From Chlorobiota bacterium (lineage in GTDB: Bacteria > Bacteroidota > Bacteroidia > Bacteroidales > F082): a stretch of 38,032 bases of DNA. Below the pieces are notes generated by a model. The model did not search any database, was not told the DNA's origin, and was given only the letters and a program-made list of their open reading frames with translations. The DNA lies in the NCBI GenBank assembly GCA_030596395.1, contig JAUVKF010000030.1, positions 1 through 38,032 on the forward strand, written 5' to 3'. Positions 33,301 through 38,032 of this stretch are shown piece by piece. A program made the translations under genes and the position numbers. The first letter of the stretch is position 1, and each line of letters begins with the position of its first letter.

Positions 33301-36300
33301 TGTTTGATATATTGCTTCTCTCCATTTTGTGGCCATTTTATCTTCACCTACATCATTGGGGTGTACCCCATCATATGTGTCTTCTCCAACAGTTGGGTTA
33401 AAATCAGTAAACTGATCTACAATAATGATCGGAGATTGAGAATCATACATGTCAACTGCGATGGATGGAATACTATCATTTAATATAGGCACTTGATCCC
33501 ACCATGTACGTACTGTTGAATCTGCAGGTAAAATTTTTGCCAATAATATTGCTACCTGAGGGTTATCTGCTCGTAATTGATTAACTAATGTCTTCAGTTC
33601 ACTAATTGTACTTTCTACAGTTTGCTCATCCCATAAATCATTAGTGCCAAGGTGAACCAAAACAATATCAGGTGTGTAAAAATCAGATAACCACCAATCA
33701 ATTCGATAATTTACATCATCCACTCTATAACCTCCATGACCTTCATGCACAGAATCAAAACTTTGGCCTTTGTAATCTGGCCAGTCCGGGTTTCCATTTG
33801 CTTGAGTCGTTTCACGCCCAACGTATTTGCTGATTAGCTGATCGTCAATTAGTTTTTTCCATAAATAATATCTGTAACTATAATAATTTACAGATGACGC
33901 TGTTATTGAGTTCCCAAGGGGGAGAATTTCGACAGTGTCTCCAAATACACCATTACCATTAAAAAGACGTACTGAGTTGTCAGGCGAGTTGGATAATTCA
34001 TCAGTAACCCCAATTGCGGCTGAAGATATCGTACTTAACTCTGACCAGCAATCGGGCAAGTCCGAAACTCCGACTAAATCAAAAGGTTCATAAAACGGGC
34101 TTGAAATAGGGTCACAAATGGTGCTGAAGGTAATCCCTATCCATTCGGAACTCTCTCCAGAACCACAATCGGCACGAACATAGAAATCATATCCAGTGTT
34201 CGAAGTTAATGTGTCAATGGTTAATTGGGTTTCATTAATATCAATCGGGGCAACACCTGCTGTATCAAATCCAGTTCTATCAAATCGGATTTGCCATGAG
34301 GTTGCATCACCATCTTCTGTCCAGGAAAGATCGGCAGTTGTTTGGGTAATGTTATCAGCCAAAAGGTCAAGAGGAGTATAACATGGTCTCACGCGAATTG
34401 TAATGTCATCAAACGATATCCCATCACCAGGAGTATAGGAATTATCTTGCTGTCCAAACCTGATTTGGAATGATTCACTAACTGATTGCAATGGAGTTAC
34501 AGAAGACAGGGCTGAGTCAATATCAAGTCTGCGAGCATAATGGTACACATTATTGCTTGCGGACTCTGGAATAAGCGCATAGATTTCAACCCATTGTTCG
34601 CTTTCATTACCTCTTACCCAGACTCTATCATTTGGGTGATTTTCATCCGAATGATCTGCCCACCAGAACGACAATTCTAGATCTTCATTTATATAATCCT
34701 CGAGGTTGAGGTTGAGAGTAAGATAATTAACAGTGGTTCCGCCTAATGATTCCCTGTCTAAAGTTACAGCACCACTTCCCTGGTTTGGTTGGTAAGCGTT
34801 TGTTCCCCATCTTATTCTTCCTTCATCCTGTTTGCTTGTAATAAACGACCATTTATGAATTGGATTCCCATTAACATAACCGTCAGTTGTTCGAATTCCA
34901 TCTGTAGTTTCCCAATCTTCAGTAAATGGTAATCCAACAGGAGTAAGTGAAAATACTGTGTCTGAAATACGGGTTACCCAATAATCAAATTCTCCATGAT
35001 TGCCATAAACATCATGATCATTAGATTTTGATCCTCCGGCGATTACTACATTGTCATCAGTGGATACAGCTATGGCATAAGGGGTGTCATCGTTAGATCC
35101 TCCCAAAGTTCTTGTCCACAAGGTGTCGCCATCCGAATTAAGTTTGATGACCCAGTAATCTTTTAAACCAATATGACCAGATACATCTCCATCGGTAGAA
35201 TTGCTTTCCCCGGCAATTAAAAACTCATCAAAAACCGTAGTTTCAATAGCAAATGATTCATCGTGACCGCTACCACCATAGGTTTTAGACCAGACTGTGT
35301 CTCCGGTACCGGAAATTTTAAGAACCCAGAAATCGTATAACCCCTGATTAGTTTTTACATCACCATCAATTGAGTTTGAAACCCCGGTAAAAATAAACCC
35401 ATCATTAGCAGTTGTAGAAATATCGTATGGAATATCAAATAATGATCCTCCATAAGTATTTGTCCATAAGGTATCACCATTTGTATCAAGTCGAATGACC
35501 CAGTAATCACCTAAACCATGATTCCCAAATACATCACCGTCAATTGAGGCCGTTGAACCTACAAGCATGTAATCTCCATTTGAAGCCTGTAAAATGGCAG
35601 ATGCGCCGTCGTCTTCGCTACCGCCAAAGGTTTTATTCCAAATGATATCTCCCAAATTGTCTATTTTGATCACCCAGTAATCTGCCCCACCTTCATTTTC
35701 CGGAATATCGCCATCACTTGAAAGGGTTTTTCCGGCAACCAAATAGTTTCCATCTGTATCCTGAATTATAGCATAAGCTTCATCAACTGCAGTTCCTCCA
35801 TACGTTTTTGTCCATATCGTATCTCCACTGCTATCTAATTTTAAGATCCAGAAATCACATTCGCCTTGATTAATTGCGATATCACCATCATTTGATTTTG
35901 TATAACCTGTTACAATATATCCATTGTCTGATGTCAACGCTATTTCATAAGCCTCATCATCATTACTACCACCATAGGTTTTAGTCCATAAAGTATCCCC
36001 GGCCTCATCTGTTTTTACAAGCCAAACATCGTACAACCCATGTTGACCACGAACATCGCCATCTGAAGATAGAGTTCTTCCTGCCACAATATAACCTCCA
36101 TCTGAGGTTTTTTTCATATCGTAAGCCTTATCATTTGCTGAACCTCCGTAAGTATTTGTTAACTGAATATCAGTATCAAGTGTCCAGAAGGTCTTGGGTC
36201 CAACCCAGATTGATGTATCATTAGGTCCGCAGTATGCCCTGACGTAGAAGTCGTAAGCGCCGCTGGCAAATAAGGTGTCTATCCTGATTGTATCATTGGC

Positions 36301-38032
36301 AACCAGTTCAGGCGTTCTCCCAGTTGTGTCAAAACCAATGGTGTCAATTCTGATCTGCCATTGTGAAGCAATACCAGTTTCGCTCCAGATAATGTCAGCA
36401 GAAGTATCTGTAATACTGTCCGTTATTAAATCAGCCGGTGTTCCACAAGCAGTAAAGAAAGTATGCGGCCCGGCCCATGCCGAAGAATCACCAGTTCCAC
36501 AGTACGCCCTGACGTAGAAATCATAAGCACCGCTGGCAAATAGCGTGTCAATCCTGATGGTATCGTTGGTGACCAGCACAGGGGCTCTTCCCGTGGTGTC
36601 AAAATTAATAGTGTCAATCCTTACCTGCCATTGTGTGGCATCCCCGATTTCAGTCCAGATAATATCTGCTGAAGTATCCGTAATGCTATCGGTTGTTAAG
36701 TTAGTTGGGTCTGGACATGTTATAAATTCATTTATAAATTCATCAATGGTATCCCCATCCCAATCAATGACAAGCATTTGAACATAGTTGCTGTCGATGT
36801 TTATTTTACAAAAATGATTTGCTTTTATTGCAATATCTACATTTGGCTCTCCAGGTACCGGATCATAAAGATTTGCTCCGCCACCTCCAGTGGTGATGTG
36901 GGTAACTCCATTCACATTTGCCCGTGCATAATAATGATTGTGTCCGCCAAAAACGAACTGAACATCATAGGTTTCACACAATGGTTGAATGATGGTTTGA
37001 ACATCTGTATTGTTGGGATGATGTCCTGCTGTCCATCCGGGCTCGTGAAGAATGATCATTTTCCAGAATTTGTCAGAGGATGATAAATCACTCTCCAGCC
37101 AGTTATACTGGTCGCTTCCAACAGAATATACAGCATATTGGTCGATTACTGCAAAATGGATATTACCATAATCGAATGAATAATAATTTCCGTCAACTCC
37201 ACCATAAGTATAAGGAAAGTACTTCCTGAATAAGATACCCGGTAGTTCATGGTTCCCCATAGCCATCTGGAATGGTAAAGTCCTGAGCATTGTATCTATG
37301 TAAGGGTAGCCGGTAGCAAAAAATTGCTCATCAAAATGACTTTCATCTGAACCGGTTGAAACGATATCCCCGGATGAAATTATCATTGTCTGATTTTGAG
37401 GATCGTTGGCAATATTTTCGATCACTTTTTTAATAACTGAATCATGTCTATCAGGGAAAGTGCGACTATCACCGTACACATAAAAGGATAATATGGTTTC
37501 GTCATTATCAGGTGCAGTGAAAAAGTTTCCGGTGAAAACTTCATTCCCAACTGTTACTTTATAAAAGTATTTCGTGGCAGGAGTTAAGCTTGTAAAAATG
37601 TATGAATGCTGATGGTCGCCTCCAAATTCATTTGTAACGATACTGGAACCATAAGTGTTATCCAGTCCCCATTCGAGTGTTGCGGATTGTATATCAAGTA
37701 GTTGCCAGTTGATAATCATTTCTGTATTATCACCATCAAACACCAGGTAAGGTGGTTTTCTGAAAATACTATCTGTGGTAAATGTAGCGGGTCCTATCCA
37801 CTCAGAAGAGTCACCTGCTCCACAATATGCCCTGATATACCAGTGATATGAAGTATTGGATTGTAATGAGGTTACTGTATGTGGATTCTCAGTCACCGAT
37901 ACAGGAGTAAATCCAGTGGTATCAAAATCAGCAGTATCCAACCTGATCTGCCATTCTGTTGCTACACCCGTTTCAGTCCATGAAAGGTCTGCTCCAAAAT
38001 AATCAATGTTTGAAGCCAATAAGTCAGCCGGT
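30370..38032 (-). CDS. Giant multi-enzyme T9SS surface protein (5' part beyond the window)
   Basis: The frame is open to the right edge (PADLLASNIDYFG reads straight in), so the N-terminus is missing; at least 2553 residues are present. Order by residue, counting from 38019: fibronectin-III module (1-85); purple-acid-phosphatase-type N-domain (88-170); calcineurin-like phosphoesterase (175-390) with YGDSR, SSGDIV, GNHE, ILHEPG and GGHNH; two Fn3 modules (430-615); a seven-bladed propeller of about 58-aa blades with TYGGS..D.AY and DYWV.KLD..GDT.W (620-1020); a jelly-roll/MAM-like domain; Fn3; a second jelly-roll carrying an inserted SGNH hydrolase (about nt 33285-33930: LPLGNSIT, HLGTNDLW, DGVHPN); Fn3; a third jelly-roll; a BACON-like domain; an NPYSPMNI domain; two GWN...EGYY repeats; a second NPYYPMNI domain; and the T9SS sorting domain (about the last 85 aa, starting near HPNPVESIVY). 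Predicted to be a surface enzyme complex in one chain. Confidence 0.88.
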   Translation of the reverse strand, partial: PADLLASNIDYFGADLSWTETGVATEWQIRLDTADFDTTGFTPVSVTENPHTVTSLQSNTSYHWYIRAYCGAGDSSEWIGPATFTTDSIFRKPPYLVFDGDNTEMIINWQLLDIQSATLEWGLDNTYGSSIVTNEFGGDHQHSYIFTSLTPATKYFYKVTVGNEVFTGNFFTAPDNDETILSFYVYGDSRTFPDRHDSVIKKVIENIANDPQNQTMIISSGDIVSTGSDESHFDEQFFATGYPYIDTMLRTLPFQMAMGNHELPGILFRKYFPYTYGGVDGNYYSFDYGNIHFAVIDQYAVYSVGSDQYNWLESDLSSSDKFWKMIILHEPGWTAGHHPNNTDVQTIIQPLCETYDVQFVFGGHNHYYARANVNGVTHITTGGGGANLYDPVPGEPNVDIAIKANHFCKINIDSNYVQMLVIDWDGDTIDEFINEFITCPDPTNLTTDSITDTSADIIWTEIGDATQWQVRIDTINFDTTGRAPVLVTNDTIRIDTLFASGAYDFYVRAYCGTGDSSAWAGPHTFFTACGTPADLITDSITDTSADIIWSETGIASQWQIRIDTIGFDTTGRTPELVANDTIRIDTLFASGAYDFYVRAYCGPNDTSIWVGPKTFWTLDTDIQLTNTYGGSANDKAYDMKKTSDGGYIVAGRTLSSDGDVRGQHGLYDVWLVKTDEAGDTLWTKTYGGSNDDEAYEIALTSDNGYIVTGYTKSNDGDIAINQGECDFWILKLDSSGDTIWTKTYGGTAVDEAYAIIQDTDGNYLVAGKTLSSDGDIPENEGGADYWVIKIDNLGDIIWNKTFGGSEDDGASAILQASNGDYMLVGSTASIDGDVFGNHGLGDYWVIRLDTNGDTLWTNTYGGSLFDIPYDISTTANDGFIFTGVSNSIDGDVKTNQGLYDFWVLKISGTGDTVWSKTYGGSGHDESFAIETTVFDEFLIAGESNSTDGDVSGHIGLKDYWVIKLNSDGDTLWTRTLGGSNDDTPYAIAVSTDDNVVIAGGSKSNDHDVYGNHGEFDYWVTRISDTVFSLTPVGLPFTEDWETTDGIRTTDGYVNGNPIHKWSFITSKQDEGRIRWGTNAYQPNQGSGAVTLDRESLGGTTVNYLTLNLNLEDYINEDLELSFWWADHSDENHPNDRVWVRGNESEQWVEIYALIPESASNNVYHYARRLDIDSALSSVTPLQSVSESFQIRFGQQDNSYTPGDGISFDDITIRVRPCYTPLDLLADNITQTTADLSWTEDGDATSWQIRFDRTGFDTAGVAPIDINETQLTIDTLTSNTGYDFYVRADCGSGESSEWIGITFSTICDPISSPFYEPFDLVGVSDLPDCWSELSTISSAAIGVTDELSNSPDNSVRLFNGNGVFGDTVEILPLGNSITASSVNYYSYRYYLWKKLIDDQLISKYVGRETTQANGNPDWPDYKGQSFDSVHEGHGGYRVDDVNYRIDWWLSDFYTPDIVLVHLGTNDLWDEQTVESTISELKTLVNQLRADNPQVAILLAKILPADSTVRTWWDQVPILNDSIPSIAVDMYDSQSPIIIVDQFTDFNPTVGEDTYDGVHPNDVGEDKMATKWREAIYQTTNQQTDGFVALISPELTDLTSQVNQIRFSARCLIGSDSLFIGTMATPLVEGTYTPYDTVVLADTFAEYIVEFDEHYLGTDQFFVFKQGMHKALSSVFIDDVYYEHIPCYAPSDVAVDTVTQTSADLTWIENGVATSWQIRLDTTGFDTTGFTPVLVNDNPYIWSGLTANTSYDWYIQAYCGAGDSSAWVGPQSFTTLCNPFTVPFVEHFDGLNIPDLPECWHTLVTDTLASVVTVDSVAYSDTLAVALFGGLDTLRNVMLITPEFSDLQMQDKRVRFMARTYADTCDLFVGTMSNPVDTATFSGFDTLEIVPVYKEFIVAFDTNFLLDDHFIAFKHGLSDTSLIIFMDDIHYEEIPYLVVTPSDTVVDILPDTLQFTLTSNYDWSITKTGDWFTVTPTTGPGDQTLTFINETNTSGHERTDTIFIQNIFSVRDTIIVTQLSPHFQPMWYDNPYSPMNIMVDSAILNGQHLQAGDEIGLFDVDSVGNPLCVGVGIVTDTVTSSEPLVIVAALDDPTTDTVDGFEEGNDIIYKMWNKADSTGCEQIFTDYNPLFDSIYTSLGTAVVNLEGKDDTIQVIDLIAGWNMHSFMVTPDTLDMIHIHQALIDSNHLVKIIDEEGGFIQYIPGLDWWNTIGDMALTEGYYIKVDTITQVEVTGPPEYFSYNIPLSNGWNIIGYPIMEPQNALDAMQPIIDNDHLVKVINESGGFIQDIPGVGWMNTIGSLAPGEGYYVKVSGNTSLTINYPASTNVLLEVIPPQEIVYFNLPYQNNPYYPMNIIVKGIRSSILNIRPGDEIGVYDGDICVGAGVINYEKGKLIAHITASMDDPTTDFKDGYIQGNHINFKYKGSSNEDAVDLYIIEETGGSTYKSLGTFICSLTSDITGLSSASQKDIEVSIHPNPVESIVYISFDPPGNGKLKIQLYDIHGQKLIEQIETVGSNGSYQTSLQLDHLHFGVYYLKFEFMNSNKYYFVGHKIIKQ

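Noticed and set aside
30370..38019. A real start of the giant protein at the TTG at 38019
   Set aside because: The codons upstream of it (PADLL) continue the Fn3 module and the frame is open to the window edge, so the true N-terminus lies outside.

Overview
The window looks like a chromosomal piece of an anaerobic member of the Bacteroidota. Four of the secreted proteins end in a type IX secretion (T9SS/Por) C-terminal sorting domain. Several upstream regions carry the Bacteroidota -7 box TAnnTTTG. Start sites lack Shine-Dalgarno sequences and have A-rich leaders instead. A Bacteroidales/Marinilabiliales-type host is my guess; the order is not proven by the sequence.

Region 1 (1-10.7 kb) is an energy-metabolism locus. 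After an outer-membrane beta-barrel gene comes a same-strand run: hdrA-like 1, a qmoC-like gene (HdrC ferredoxin fused to a membrane cytochrome-b domain), hdrA-like 2, mvhD, mvhG, mvhA. These are followed by a cysteine-rich unknown and a divergent hydrogenase maturation protease. The parts are those of the methanogen MvhADG-HdrABC complex, but HdrB is absent and HdrC is replaced by a membrane-anchored QmoC-like subunit. The two HdrA paralogues carry complementary sets of iron-sulfur sites. Inferred role: a group 3c [NiFe]-hydrogenase exchanging electrons between H2, ferredoxin and membrane quinone, possibly by bifurcation or confurcation.

Region 2 (10.7-14.3 kb) holds convergent or divergent housekeeping genes (NamZ-type exo-muramidase lipoprotein, LolC/E-type permease) and then a tRNA-Arg(ACG) locus that has been invaded. 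An intact tRNA lies between two degenerate tRNA-Arg copies, both with a CCTGCC/GGCAGG palindrome inserted at the same D-loop position. A small GIY-YIG nuclease ORF sits between the first copy and the intact tRNA, and its stop codon is formed by tRNA positions 8-10.

Region 3 (14.3-38 kb) is a surface-protein island. Two tandem paralogues (17.0-20.8 and 21.1-25.2 kb) are built from 17-residue asparagine/glycine-rich head-type repeats; the first has an in-frame TAA in its signal peptide. Around them on the minus strand are T9SS cargo proteins: a 705-aa protein, an esterase, a 625-aa protein, and a multi-enzyme protein of more than 2550 aa that runs off the right edge. Three of these share the same C-terminal cassette: two tandem GWN...EGYYIKV repeats, an NPYNPMN domain and the sorting domain. 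In the giant protein an SGNH hydrolase is inserted inside a jelly-roll domain. IS30-like remnants and clusters of perfect palindromes mark the intergenic spaces.
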